Of a stretch of 39,229 bases of DNA, positions 1-7,867 are shown in pieces. Under the pieces are notes generated by a model that had not been told where the DNA came from, searched no databases, and worked only from the letters and a program-made list of their open reading frames with translations. Each line of letters begins with the position of its first letter. Position 1 is the first letter of the stretch. Origin of the DNA: Lachnospiraceae bacterium (GTDB taxonomy: Bacteria; Bacillota; Clostridia; Lachnospirales; Lachnospiraceae). The DNA lies in assembly GCA_017455435.1 (NCBI GenBank), contig JAFTAU010000056.1, positions 1-39,229 on the forward strand, in the 5' to 3' direction. The position numbers and the translations under genes are program-made.

Positions 1-768
1 ATTTCCATGGCGGGCGGTATCCCCAGATACCTTTCCGCTTCGTTTATCATTGAGGAAGGCCTCCCGATGGAAGATCTGGAACGTATTATCCGCTCCGCGG
101 CTGATACCGCGAGGAGCCTTGGAGTCAGTATTGTTACAGGCGATACCAAAGTTGTCGAAAAGGGAAAAGGCGACGGAATATATATCAATACTTCGGGTAT
201 AGGCTTTTTAAAAAAGCCCGGGCTGTCTCCGGATAATATCAGACCCGGAGACGTTGTGATTCTTTCGGGAACGGCAGGAGACCACGGCGCTGCTGTAATG
301 CTCGCCAGAAACGGGCTCGGAAGCGCGGATGATCTGCTTTCCGACTGTGCCCCGTTATGCGAAATGGCGGCCGGACTCTATAGCCTCGGAGACGGGCTCA
401 GAGTCCTCAGGGATCCCACCAGAGGCGGCGTAGCCACAACCCTCTGCGAATTTGCCGATGGCAGGGATTTTTCCATAGAATTATCAGAAAGCAGTATACC
501 CGTAAAACCTGCCGCAGGCGGCATCTGCGATATGCTCGGTCTTGATCCGCTTTACTGTGCAAACGAGGGAAAACTGATAGCTGTGGTATCGCCTGACGCC
601 GCAAAAAAAGCTCTGGATATAATAAAAGCCTATCCGCAGGGAGCCGAAGCCGCGATCATAGGCCGCGTCTGCTCTGAAAACGCCGGATATGTAACTCTCA
701 AAACCGCATCCGGAGGCAGCAGAATACTTACCAGACTGACCGGCGCTCAGCTTCCGCGGATTTGTTGA
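1..768 (+). CDS. hypE: Hydrogenase maturation protein HypE, C-terminal part (5' end outside window)
   Basis: The reading frame is open from base 1, so the gene starts upstream; 255 codons are present and roughly the first 75-80 residues of a normal ~330-residue HypE are missing. HypE dehydrates the carbamoyl group on its C-terminal cysteine to a thiocyanate and donates CN to the Fe of [NiFe] hydrogenase. Visible family marks are the AIRS/PurM-like stretch with VTGDTKVVEKGKGDGI and INTSGIG, the DPTRGG loop, and above all the C-terminal PRIC, the cysteine that carries the cyano group. It lies 98 bases before the hydrogenase operon on the same strand, so hypC, hypD and hypF may lie just upstream (inference). 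Thiamine-monophosphate kinase and SelD share the fold but do not end in PRIC. Confidence 0.95.
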   Translation: MSMAGGIPRYLSASFIIEEGLPMEDLERIIRSAADTARSLGVSIVTGDTKVVEKGKGDGIYINTSGIGFLKKPGLSPDNIRPGDVVILSGTAGDHGAAVMLARNGLGSADDLLSDCAPLCEMAAGLYSLGDGLRVLRDPTRGGVATTLCEFADGRDFSIELSESSIPVKPAAGGICDMLGLDPLYCANEGKLIAVVSPDAAKKALDIIKAYPQGAEAAIIGRVCSENAGYVTLKTASGGSRILTRLTGAQLPRIC

Positions 769-791
769 TTGTTTGTAATAAATACTCTTTC

Positions 792-819
792 TTACTTTAT
801 TAATAATTAATAATATGAT
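792..819 (+). promoter_or_regulatory. Possible weak promoter before the hydrogenase operon
   Basis: The AT-rich 98-base gap after hypE contains TTACTT (792-797), a 16-base spacer and TATGAT (814-819), with an overlapping TACAAT (819-824). The -35 box is poor. Read-through from the hyp genes is an equally good explanation for expression of the operon. Confidence 0.3.
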
Positions 820-866
820 ACAATTATTCAGTTTGAATTAGTATTATTTCTATCTGAGGTAAAAAA

Positions 867-1265
867 ATGCAGGAATACAAAAAAATAATGATTTCAAAAG
901 ATGAAATCGTTCCTACAGCAAAAGAGATGCGTTCCAAAAACGTACATCTCGCGATGATTCACGCCTTTATCGACAAAACCGGAAAAGCTAACGTTTCCTA
1001 CGAATACGAGATCGGAGGCGCCATTCACTCATATACCGTAGAGGGGGAGAACGTGCTTCCGTCCATAACGGATATTTATGACCTCGGAGCCGAATGGGCA
1101 GAACGCGAGATAATGGAGCTTATGGATATCACCTTTGAAGGCGTTGATACTTCAAAACGTCTGTTTATGCCTGATTCAATGCTCAGCGGCCAGGGACATA
1201 TTCTTGTGACGCCTATGGATGAGCTCATTGAAGAAACTCACAAAAAACCGGAGGAATTGTCATGA
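867..1265 (+). CDS. NuoC-like (EchD/MbhK-type) hydrogenase subunit
   Basis: A 132-residue soluble protein of the 30-kDa NADH dehydrogenase family. The signature block lies at the C-terminal half: an acidic residue run, then EREIMELMDITFEG followed by RLFMPD, which matches the NuoC/EchD pattern ERE-x-x-D-L-F-G-I-x-F-x-G...R-R-L-x-x-P. Such subunits bind the large and small hydrogenase subunits at the membrane interface and carry no cofactor. The start follows GAGGT at 857-861. Its stop overlaps the large-subunit start by four bases (ATGA), so the two are translationally coupled. Its position at the operon front, far from the small subunit gene, is unusual compared with ech operons. Function assigned from family and context. 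Confidence 0.85.
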   Translation: MQEYKKIMISKDEIVPTAKEMRSKNVHLAMIHAFIDKTGKANVSYEYEIGGAIHSYTVEGENVLPSITDIYDLGAEWAEREIMELMDITFEGVDTSKRLFMPDSMLSGQGHILVTPMDELIEETHKKPEELS

Positions 1266-2359
1266 GTTACATTGTTCCCATAGGACCTTATCATCCCGCT
1301 CTCGAAGAGCCGGTTCATGCAAAGCTTTACACCGACGGCGAGCAGATTACCGACGCCGAGGTTTTTATCGGCTACAATCACAGGGGCATTGAAAAGCTTT
1401 CACAGCAAAAAAACTTCATTCAGAATATTGTATTAGTAGAACGTGTATGCGGCATTTGTTCTCACTCGCACGCCCTCGCGTTTGCCCTTTGCACAGAGGG
1501 CATTATGGCGGCGGCCAACCCCGCCTACGCGGTTCCGAAACGCGGCCAGTATATCCGCGTGATTATGTCGGAGCTCGAAAGGCTTCATTCACATTTTTTG
1601 TGGATAGGTATTGCGCTTCACATCATCGGTCATGACTCTCTGTTTATGCATACATGGGATTACCGTGAAAAGATAATGGATATTCTTGAGGAAATCAGCG
1701 GAAACCGTGTTAATTACGGCATGGTCACCATTGGCGGCTCGCGCAGGGATATCAGCGCGGAGACAGCGGCCAATGTCAACAAAATGCTTGATGATATTGA
1801 GATTTTCAATCTGAAGCTCAGAGATATGCTCCTCGGAGACACTACTGTGGCGCTCCGCACAAAAGGCGTTGGTGTGCTTACTACTGCGGATTCCGACAGA
1901 ATAGGTGCCGTCGGTCCTCACGCGAGGGCGTCAGGCGTTCCCGTGGACGTTCGCATAGATGCTCCTTACAGCGGCTACGAAGATTTCGAGTTCGGCAAAT
2001 GCGTTTATCCGGATTGTGACGTATTTTCGAGGGTTGTTGTACGTGTCCTCGAAAATATCGAAAGTATAAATATTATCCGCCAGGCACTCGATAATCTTCC
2101 AAAAGGTCCCATAAACAAAGGCGTTGCCATTCCAAAGGTTCCGGCCGGAGAGTATATGGTCCGCGTAGAGGCTCCCAGAGGACAGCTTACATACAAGATT
2201 AACACTGACGGCGGGGAGTGTCTGACCAGACTCAGCATTCACGTCCCCACCTTCAAAAACGCGCCCACCGTTCCCACTATGCTGCGCGGAAACTCCGTAG
2301 CCGACGCCGGGCTGATCATAGCCAGCATCGATCCCTGCTTCTCGTGCATGGACAGATAG
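1262..2359 (+). CDS. [NiFe] group 4 hydrogenase large (catalytic) subunit
   Basis: This 365-residue NuoD/EchE-like protein holds the Ni-Fe active site. Both cysteine pairs are present: RVCGICS (C63, C66) and DPCFSC (C359, C362), which separates it from respiratory NuoD, where these are lost. The protein ends three residues after the last cysteine (MDR), exactly where other hydrogenases are cut after DPCxxCxxH/R. It therefore has no C-terminal propeptide and should not need a maturation endopeptidase; none is visible here. Some group 4 enzymes such as CooH are known to lack this tail. It is followed one base later by hypA. Whether to call it EchE or MbhL needs phylogeny, so no symbol is given. 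Confidence 0.95.
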   Translation: MSYIVPIGPYHPALEEPVHAKLYTDGEQITDAEVFIGYNHRGIEKLSQQKNFIQNIVLVERVCGICSHSHALAFALCTEGIMAAANPAYAVPKRGQYIRVIMSELERLHSHFLWIGIALHIIGHDSLFMHTWDYREKIMDILEEISGNRVNYGMVTIGGSRRDISAETAANVNKMLDDIEIFNLKLRDMLLGDTTVALRTKGVGVLTTADSDRIGAVGPHARASGVPVDVRIDAPYSGYEDFEFGKCVYPDCDVFSRVVVRVLENIESINIIRQALDNLPKGPINKGVAIPKVPAGEYMVRVEAPRGQLTYKINTDGGECLTRLSIHVPTFKNAPTVPTMLRGNSVADAGLIIASIDPCFSCMDR

Positions 2360-2360
2360 T

Positions 2361-2702
2361 ATGCACGAGCTTGCTATTACCGAAGGCATAATGGAAGCTG
2401 CGGTACCGGCAGCGCAGGCGGCCGGAGCCAAAAAGATTCTTGAAATCAGACTGAAAATAGGAGAGCTCTCCGGCGTTCTTCCCGAATACATCCAGGAGTA
2501 TTTCGGAATAGTCAGCAAGGGCACTATAGCCGAAGGGGCAAAGCTGTCCGTTACGCGAATCCCGGTAGGCATTAGCTGCCCCGACTGCGGTTACAAGGGT
2601 GAAATCAAAGACAAAAAAATCCGCTGTCCCGAGTGCGGAGGAACTGACTTTAAGATTATATCGGGCCGCGAATATTATGTGGACAGCTTAGAGGTCGAAT
2701 AA
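2361..2702 (+). CDS. hypA: Hydrogenase nickel-insertion protein HypA
   Basis: HypA hands Ni2+ to the hydrogenase large subunit together with HypB. The 113-residue protein begins MHE, where His2 is the nickel ligand, and has a zinc-binding loop with two CxxC pairs (C73/C76 and C89/C92). The length is standard. It starts one base after the large-subunit stop and abuts hypB with no gap, so all three are translated together. Placing the nickel chaperones directly behind the subunit they load is consistent with assembly during or soon after translation (inference). Confidence 0.96.
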   Translation: MHELAITEGIMEAAVPAAQAAGAKKILEIRLKIGELSGVLPEYIQEYFGIVSKGTIAEGAKLSVTRIPVGISCPDCGYKGEIKDKKIRCPECGGTDFKIISGREYYVDSLEVE

Positions 2703-3380
2703 TTGGAAATTAAAGTTGTAAAGCAAATACTTGCGTGGAATGAAGATGTCAGCGAAAGCATACGCCGTCTGACCGAAAGCAAGCATGTCGCCATTATCAA
2801 TATCATGGGTTCTCCCGGAGCAGGAAAGACCAGCCTGATAAAAGCTGTTATCTCCGGTCTGAGAGAAGAATACCGCATAGGAGTGATAGAGGGCGATATA
2901 GCCGGACAGATTGACGCCGAAGCCATCGACAGCCTCGGCATACCTGTAGTACAGCTCCAGACCGACGGCGCCTGCCACATAGAGGCGATGTCCATCGAAA
3001 AAATCCTGCCCTCTTTTGACCTGGACGCTCTGGACGTGCTACTCGTGGAAAACATTGGCAATCTTGTCTGTCCCGCGGAGTTCAATATAGGAGAGGATTT
3101 CAGGGTTTCAATCCTCAGCATTCCCGAGGGAGACGACAAAGTTGCAAAGTATCCTCTGATGTTTGCCACCACGGATGCTTTGGTTCTGAACAAATACGAT
3201 ATGCTTCCGTACTTTGATTTTGATCCGGTCAGGGTAGAAAATGACGCGAGAGATATCAACCCGAGGGTTGAGATTTTTCCCGTCTCCTCAAAGGATAACA
3301 GCGGCATACCCGAGCTGCTTTGCTGGCTCAGAAAAAACATAGACAAAAAAATCAAAACGAAAAGGGAGGGACCGGTTTGA
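2703..3380 (+). CDS. hypB: Hydrogenase nickel-insertion GTPase HypB
   Basis: A 225-residue SIMIBI-class GTPase that drives nickel transfer from HypA. The P-loop GSPGAGKTS is at residues 36-44, the guanine-specificity NKYD at 163-166, and the dimer metal-site residues C91-H92 (ACH) and C123 (LVCP) are present. It lacks the N-terminal CxxCGC motif and histidine-rich stretch found in some HypB proteins, so nickel storage is not expected. The start is TTG immediately after the hypA stop, with an AGAGGT site at 2690-2695. Its stop codon overlaps the TTG start of the next gene (TTGA). Confidence 0.95.
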   Translation: MEIKVVKQILAWNEDVSESIRRLTESKHVAIINIMGSPGAGKTSLIKAVISGLREEYRIGVIEGDIAGQIDAEAIDSLGIPVVQLQTDGACHIEAMSIEKILPSFDLDALDVLLVENIGNLVCPAEFNIGEDFRVSILSIPEGDDKVAKYPLMFATTDALVLNKYDMLPYFDFDPVRVENDARDINPRVEIFPVSSKDNSGIPELLCWLRKNIDKKIKTKREGPV

Positions 3381-3925
3381 AAAAGACAAAATTCGCGGCT
3401 TTTCTTTCTACCGCAATTGTCTGTTATCTGTTCTGGCTGGTTTTAACCGGACAGATTATCAGCATTTTCCGCGGCGGTGCTTCCGCGTCGGTTCTTATTG
3501 CCGGCGGTGCGGTCAGCGTTCTCGTAGCACTGTTTTCCGCGAGATTCTTTATTCACGATAAAGCATTTTTTATGTTTAATCCCGTTAGATTATTCATAAT
3601 GCTGTTTTATCTGTTTTTCATATTCGCGTGGGAGCTGATAAAGGCAAACTGGGATGTGGCGCGTCGCGCCCTGCGTCCCGGAAAGCTTAAAATCAATCCC
3701 GGCATAGTAAAGGTTCCCACCGGGCTCAAAAGCGAGTACGCTCTCTCTATGCTGGCAAACTCAATCACCCTTACTCCGGGCACCATCACCATGGATATAG
3801 CCGATCAGGACGATAAGACCTACTGCTATATTCACTGGATTGACGTGACGGCTGAAAACGGAGAACCCGCCGGAGATGCCATAAAGGGAACTCTCGAAAA
3901 ATGGATAAGGAGGATATGGGAATGA
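3377..3925 (+). CDS. Mrp/Mnh antiporter subunit E-like protein (MbhA-type)
   Basis: A 182-residue membrane protein with about three N-terminal transmembrane segments and a cytoplasmic tail. The family signature is clear: VPTGLKSEYALSMLANSITL followed by TPGT and a YIHWIDV-like end. I chose the TTG at 3377 because GGGAGGG sits 6-7 bases upstream and it overlaps the hypB stop; an earlier ATG at 3320 would lie inside hypB. MrpE-type subunits support assembly and ion transfer in multi-subunit Na+/H+ antiporters and in the Mbh hydrogenase, where the homologue is MbhA. It overlaps the next gene by four bases. Confidence 0.9.
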   Translation: MKKTKFAAFLSTAIVCYLFWLVLTGQIISIFRGGASASVLIAGGAVSVLVALFSARFFIHDKAFFMFNPVRLFIMLFYLFFIFAWELIKANWDVARRALRPGKLKINPGIVKVPTGLKSEYALSMLANSITLTPGTITMDIADQDDKTYCYIHWIDVTAENGEPAGDAIKGTLEKWIRRIWE

Positions 3926-4176
3926 GCGAATTGATGTTCGGCGCGATTTGTTTTGTTGTGCTTGCTCTTTGCCTTATCATCAGGCTTATCAAGGGCCCTA
4001 CGGCGGCCGACAGGGCAATATCGGCCGATTGTATAGATATACTTGCCGATATGGCTCTGATACTGTACGCGCTCTATACGGGCCGCGGTATTTTTCTTGA
4101 CATTGCTCTTGTTACGGCGATACTCGGCTTTATCGGTACAGTTATTATTGCAAGATATCTGGAGGGGAGACTATGA
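3922..4176 (+). CDS. Mrp/Mnh antiporter subunit F-like protein (MbhB-type)
   Basis: An 84-residue protein with three predicted transmembrane helices and the family motif IKGPTAADRAISADCI near the first cytoplasmic loop. ATG at 3922 is preferred over in-frame ATGs at 3901 and 3916, since AAGGAGG (3907-3913) lies 8 bases upstream and the ATGA overlap with the preceding stop is typical of coupled Mrp genes. Subunit F forms part of the small-helix bundle next to E and G. It overlaps subunit G by four bases. Confidence 0.9.
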   Translation: MSELMFGAICFVVLALCLIIRLIKGPTAADRAISADCIDILADMALILYALYTGRGIFLDIALVTAILGFIGTVIIARYLEGRL

Positions 4177-4517
4177 GAATAGCGATAGATATTTTAATAT
4201 TGATCAGTCTTTTCTTCGCAGTGGCCGGAACGGTGGGGCTGCTTCGCATGCCCGACATTTTTACACGCATGCAGTCAAGCACGAATATCGGAACTCTCGG
4301 GGTGCTCGGCGTTATTATCGGAGGTACTATGTACGCTATCTGGCAGTATTCCGATTACACCATGGCCGTAAAAATCATTATTCTTGGACTGTTTTATATG
4401 ATTACGACGCCCATTTCGGGACATGCGCTGACAAAGGCGGCCTATCGCCACGGTTATCGTCCCAAGGAGGACTTTGTGGTTGACAGCTACGGGGAGGATC
4501 TTGAAGATGACGATTGA
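4173..4517 (+). CDS. Mrp/Mnh antiporter subunit G-like protein (MbhC-type)
   Basis: A 114-residue protein with three transmembrane helices. The conserved block GTVGLLRMPDIFTRMQSS is characteristic of MnhG/MrpG, followed by a GTLGVLGVIIG helix. The acidic C-terminal tail (EDLEDDD) is cytoplasmic by the usual topology. It sits in the order E-F-G, identical to mbhABC and to mrp operons, and overlaps the next gene. Confidence 0.9.
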   Translation: MRIAIDILILISLFFAVAGTVGLLRMPDIFTRMQSSTNIGTLGVLGVIIGGTMYAIWQYSDYTMAVKIIILGLFYMITTPISGHALTKAAYRHGYRPKEDFVVDSYGEDLEDDD

Positions 4518-4776
4518 ATCCATCCTTAACGCTATAATAATGGTAGCCATTGTAATTACCGCCGTTTACGCTGTTGCCGCGAAAAATATTCTTAACTCAG
4601 TTATTGCACTCGGAGTAACCGGCATTTTCGTGTCCCTGGCCTTTGTTCTTCTCCAGGCGCCCGACGTGGCTATCGCGGAAGCCGCTGTTGGAGCGGTTCT
4701 GTCTACCGCCATCTTTGTTATCACAATCCGCAAGACCACTAAAAAAGGAGAGGAGGACAATAATAATGAAGACTAA
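4507..4776 (+). CDS. MbhD-like subunit (MrpA C-terminal domain, first part)
   Basis: An 89-residue protein with about three transmembrane helices and the motif LQAPDVAIAEAAVGA, the hallmark of the DUF4040/MbhD family, which in canonical Mrp antiporters is the C-terminal part of MrpA. The start at 4507 follows GGGGAGG at 4491-4497; an upstream ATG at 4474 lies within the previous gene. The acidic residue in the APDVAIAE helix is thought to be on the ion path. It overlaps the following gene by 11 bases. Confidence 0.88.
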   Translation: MTIESILNAIIMVAIVITAVYAVAAKNILNSVIALGVTGIFVSLAFVLLQAPDVAIAEAAVGAVLSTAIFVITIRKTTKKGEEDNNNED

Positions 4777-5122
4777 AAAAATCATTGCCCTTCTCGCCGC
4801 GGCAGTGATACTGATTGTCGGCCTCAGGGCCGTCACATACGGCTACAATTATTACAAAGCCGAAAACGTCGAGATATACAAAGACTCGGACGGGTCGATA
4901 ACCTACAGAAGAGTTGATGACGGGGGCGTTTCTGATATCATAATCGAAGAAGACATCGAAAAAACCAACGCGATGAACAACGTAGCCGCCGTTGTTTTCG
5001 ACTTCCGCGGTTATGATACTCTCGGCGAATCGTTTATCCTGCTTACCGCTATTGCCGGTTCGTTCGTCATCCTCGCGAGAAACAAAAAATCAAAAAAGGA
5101 GGAGACGGCCGATGAAGTTTAA
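4766..5122 (+). CDS. MbhE-like subunit (MrpA C-terminal domain, second part)
   Basis: A 118-residue protein with an N-terminal helix, a short extracytoplasmic stretch and a second helix. The signature NNVAAVVFDFRGYDTLGESF is shared by MbhE and the MrpA C-terminus. The start at 4766 is supported by AAAGGAGAGGAGG at 4744-4756; the frame is open upstream to 4643, but that lies inside the previous gene. Together with the previous protein it replaces the MrpA C-terminal domain. No full-length MrpA is encoded here, as in archaeal Mbh. Confidence 0.87.
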   Translation: MKTKKIIALLAAAVILIVGLRAVTYGYNYYKAENVEIYKDSDGSITYRRVDDGGVSDIIIEEDIEKTNAMNNVAAVVFDFRGYDTLGESFILLTAIAGSFVILARNKKSKKEETADEV

Positions 5123-5591
5123 AGACGGTATCAAGGGACGCAATATTGTTGTAAAATGCGCCGCTGACAAGCTTCTTCCTTTCTCGCTTGTTTTCGGACT
5201 GTATATTATTCTGTTCGGAACCGTCAGCCCCGGCGGCGGATTCCAGGGAGGCGTAATGGTCGCTTCCGGCGCTCTGCTTTTGTATCTGGGCTACGGCTAC
5301 GCCAAGACCCGCAAGGTTCTCGGCCCGAATGTTTTGAGGGTAAATGAGTCCCTCGGCGCCATTCTCTATGTTTTGCTCGGCGTTGTCGGCATCGTTTTCG
5401 GAGCTAATTTCGCCAGAAACATCTTCTTTGACGTGGGTAGCTTCGGAGACCTTTTGAGCGGCGGCACCATTTCCTTTATGGGCTGGACCGTAGGCTGGAA
5501 AGTTCTGACGGGCGTCAGCTTTCTGTTGCTTTTGATGTTCAGCCTGCTCGCTCCCGACAGCAGCGAAGATGAGGAGGAGGAAGAGATATGA
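5112..5591 (+). CDS. Mrp/Mnh antiporter subunit B-like protein (MbhF-type)
   Basis: A 159-residue protein with four transmembrane segments. The strongly conserved SPGGGFQGG motif lies around residues 40-48, after an FGLYIILFG helix, and identifies MnhB/MrpB/MbhF. The C-terminus is acidic (EDEEEEE). ATG at 5112 follows AAGGAGGAGA (5096-5105); the longer frame from 4992 lies inside the previous gene. It overlaps the C subunit by four bases. Confidence 0.9.
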   Translation: MKFKDGIKGRNIVVKCAADKLLPFSLVFGLYIILFGTVSPGGGFQGGVMVASGALLLYLGYGYAKTRKVLGPNVLRVNESLGAILYVLLGVVGIVFGANFARNIFFDVGSFGDLLSGGTISFMGWTVGWKVLTGVSFLLLLMFSLLAPDSSEDEEEEEI

Positions 5592-5941
5592 TCTTCAATT
5601 ATATTACCTCCGTACTTCTTATCGTACTCGGTCTGTACACTGTTTGCGCGAAGAGAAATCTCATCAAGATAGTTCTGGGTCTCGGCATTACCGATTACGG
5701 AATCAATATGCTGATAGTCAGTATCGGTTACAACTACGGCGGAACAGCTCCCATTTACGCGCAAGATCTTTTTAATGTAGGCAATTCCACGGCTTTCGTT
5801 GATCCTGTTCCTCAGGCTCTTACGCTGACATCCATCGTTATCAGCGCATGCGTGGACGCCATGGCCCTCGCTCTTGTCATTATGGTCAATAAACGCTACA
5901 AGAGCATCGACGCTAACGAGATAAGGAGGTTAAAAGGATGA
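5588..5941 (+). CDS. Mrp/Mnh antiporter subunit C-like protein (MbhG/NuoK-type)
   Basis: A 117-residue three-helix protein related to NuoK. The motif NLIKIVLGLGITDYGINML and the block DPVPQALTLTSIVISACVDA match MnhC/MrpC. NuoK-type subunits carry a helix glutamate in complex I; here the corresponding positions follow the MrpC pattern. The start is coupled to the previous stop (ATGA) with GAGGAGGAAGAG upstream. It overlaps subunit D by four bases. Confidence 0.9.
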   Translation: MIFNYITSVLLIVLGLYTVCAKRNLIKIVLGLGITDYGINMLIVSIGYNYGGTAPIYAQDLFNVGNSTAFVDPVPQALTLTSIVISACVDAMALALVIMVNKRYKSIDANEIRRLKG

Positions 5942-7854
5942 ACTACACTCATTTTCCCGTAATATCCGTTATGGGGCTTTTCCTTGGCGCCTTCCTTGTC
6001 GAGGTTTTCGGATCAAAGAACAAATATATCAGAAATACTATCGTGCTTTTGATTACCACCTGCGCTGCAGGGCTTATGCTGTACCTGGTAAAGCCTGTTT
6101 TCATCGACGGGCAGATTATCAGTTACTGGATGGGAAACTGGGAGCCTGTAGAGGGATACGCAATAGGTATCGGCTATGAAATCGACGCTCTCGGTATGTT
6201 CTTTGTCATTCTCACTGTGCTGACAATCTGGCTGGCCGCTGTTTATTCCATCAAATATATGGAAAAAGACAGCCATCTCGGTCATTATTACACTCTGTTT
6301 CTGATGCTTTCCGGCTCGGTGCTGGGTCTTGTCTGCACCGGTGACATATTTAATATGTTCGTCATGATAGAGATAATGACCTTCGCGGCCGTTGCCCTGA
6401 CTGCGTTCAGAAACAAAAAAGGAGCGCATCTCGAGGCTGCTTTCAAGTATCTCGTAGTGGGATGCGTGGGCTCCGGATTTACTCTGGCAGGAATCGTCCT
6501 CCTTTACATGCAGTGCCATACGCTCAATATGGCTCAGCTTGCGTCCATTTTGCATGGAAATCTCACTCCTGTTTCGGTGCTCGCACTTGCGCTGATGTTT
6601 ACCGGATTCGGAGTTAAATCATTTATAGTGCCTTTCCACGCGCCGGCTGCGGATGCCTATATGTCCGCGCCGACATCCATCTCGATGGTCTTTTCCGGCA
6701 TAGTAAACAAAGCCGGGGTTTATGGCATGATTAGGCTCCTGTTTGTGGTGTTCAGAGTGATGGACATATCGTCCGTTCAGATTATGGTTGTGCTTTTCGG
6801 CGTGGTCACGATGTTTATTGGCGTCACTATGGCGCTTGCGCAGCATGATTTTAAGCGTCTTCTGGCATTCCACAGCATTTCGCAGATTGGCTATGTTATC
6901 ACTGCTGTCGGTATTTGCAGCATGAAGGGTGTTGTTTCAGGACTTTTCCATGCCGCAAACCACACACTCTTCAAAGGCCTGCTTTTCCTCTGCGCCGGCG
7001 CGGTTTTGTATTCCACCGGCACAGCGGATCTGGACAAGCTCGGAGGTCTTTCAAAGAAAATGCCCAAAACCACGATATGCTTCCTCATTGGAGCATTCTC
7101 CATTTCCGGTCTGCCTCCTTTTAACGGCTTTGCATCAAAATGGATGATATATCAGTCGCTGTATGACAAAGCCGTCACAACGGGCAATTTCTTTTACATA
7201 TTTGCCCTGGTCTGCGCTGTTGTTGTTTCTGTTATGACGCTCGCATCATTTATCAAGGTGACGCAGGCAGTGTTCTTTGGACAGACGCCTGCAGCTCTTA
7301 AGGAGACTCACGAAGTGCCGTTCCTTATGCGCCTGCCCATGTGGATTATGTCGCTGCTCTGCGTGGGATGCGGCATATTCTACCGGTTCACAGGCAACAA
7401 CCTGCTTCTTCCGGCCATGAAATCTACGTTCAATATCACTTCATATATTGACAAAATGATGGGAGAGGGTACTGCCGCAGCTTCCGGTATCGAGAATATC
7501 ACCATTCATGCCGAAACGGGCTTTGAGTACTGGGAACCCGTTATATGGCTGGTCTTATTTGTGACGGTTCTGCTCGCTGTATTTATCGTGACTCTTATAG
7601 GACGCAGAGACAGAGGCAAAGTGCTGAGCACTAAAGAAGAAGCCGATGGAAAATACGCCACCTTTTTCAGCGGAGAAAAGAGTTCTCATTCGCATGTCGC
7701 CGGATCGGATCTTTTCTGGGGCTTTAAGCGGAACTGGAAAGGTTATTTCAATGTAATGCAAAAGTTCCACAGCGGAAACGTAAACGACTATTCTCTGATG
7801 GCGGTGTGCTGCTGCGCTCTCGTTATAGTCTTTACATATATCGTACTGTTATAG
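5938..7854 (+). CDS. Mrp D-like proton/sodium-conducting subunit (MbhH-type) with extended C-terminus
   Basis: A 638-residue membrane protein of the NuoL/M/N antiporter family with about 14 core helices. Ion-path marks include FNMFVMIEIMTF with the helix-5 glutamate, GFGVKSFIVPFHAP with the helix-7 lysine, HSISQIGYV, and HAANHTLFKGLLFLCAG with a conserved lysine. It is the only large antiporter subunit in the operon. It is about 130 residues longer than MbhH (~510): after the core a further helix, a charged linker and a final helix follow, containing ELF/FWGF-like and HSGNVNDY motifs. This tail resembles MbhI and the NuoL lateral-helix region, and no separate mbhI gene is present, so a fusion of MbhH and MbhI is my inference. 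Confidence 0.9.
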   Translation: MNYTHFPVISVMGLFLGAFLVEVFGSKNKYIRNTIVLLITTCAAGLMLYLVKPVFIDGQIISYWMGNWEPVEGYAIGIGYEIDALGMFFVILTVLTIWLAAVYSIKYMEKDSHLGHYYTLFLMLSGSVLGLVCTGDIFNMFVMIEIMTFAAVALTAFRNKKGAHLEAAFKYLVVGCVGSGFTLAGIVLLYMQCHTLNMAQLASILHGNLTPVSVLALALMFTGFGVKSFIVPFHAPAADAYMSAPTSISMVFSGIVNKAGVYGMIRLLFVVFRVMDISSVQIMVVLFGVVTMFIGVTMALAQHDFKRLLAFHSISQIGYVITAVGICSMKGVVSGLFHAANHTLFKGLLFLCAGAVLYSTGTADLDKLGGLSKKMPKTTICFLIGAFSISGLPPFNGFASKWMIYQSLYDKAVTTGNFFYIFALVCAVVVSVMTLASFIKVTQAVFFGQTPAALKETHEVPFLMRLPMWIMSLLCVGCGIFYRFTGNNLLLPAMKSTFNITSYIDKMMGEGTAAASGIENITIHAETGFEYWEPVIWLVLFVTVLLAVFIVTLIGRRDRGKVLSTKEEADGKYATFFSGEKSSHSHVAGSDLFWGFKRNWKGYFNVMQKFHSGNVNDYSLMAVCCCALVIVFTYIVLL

Positions 7855-7867
7855 AGGGGGTAACGGT

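Noticed and set aside
6013-6873. Long - strand frames opposite the antiporter D subunit
   Set aside because: They are histidine-rich shadows of hydrophobic + strand codons and lack ribosome sites.
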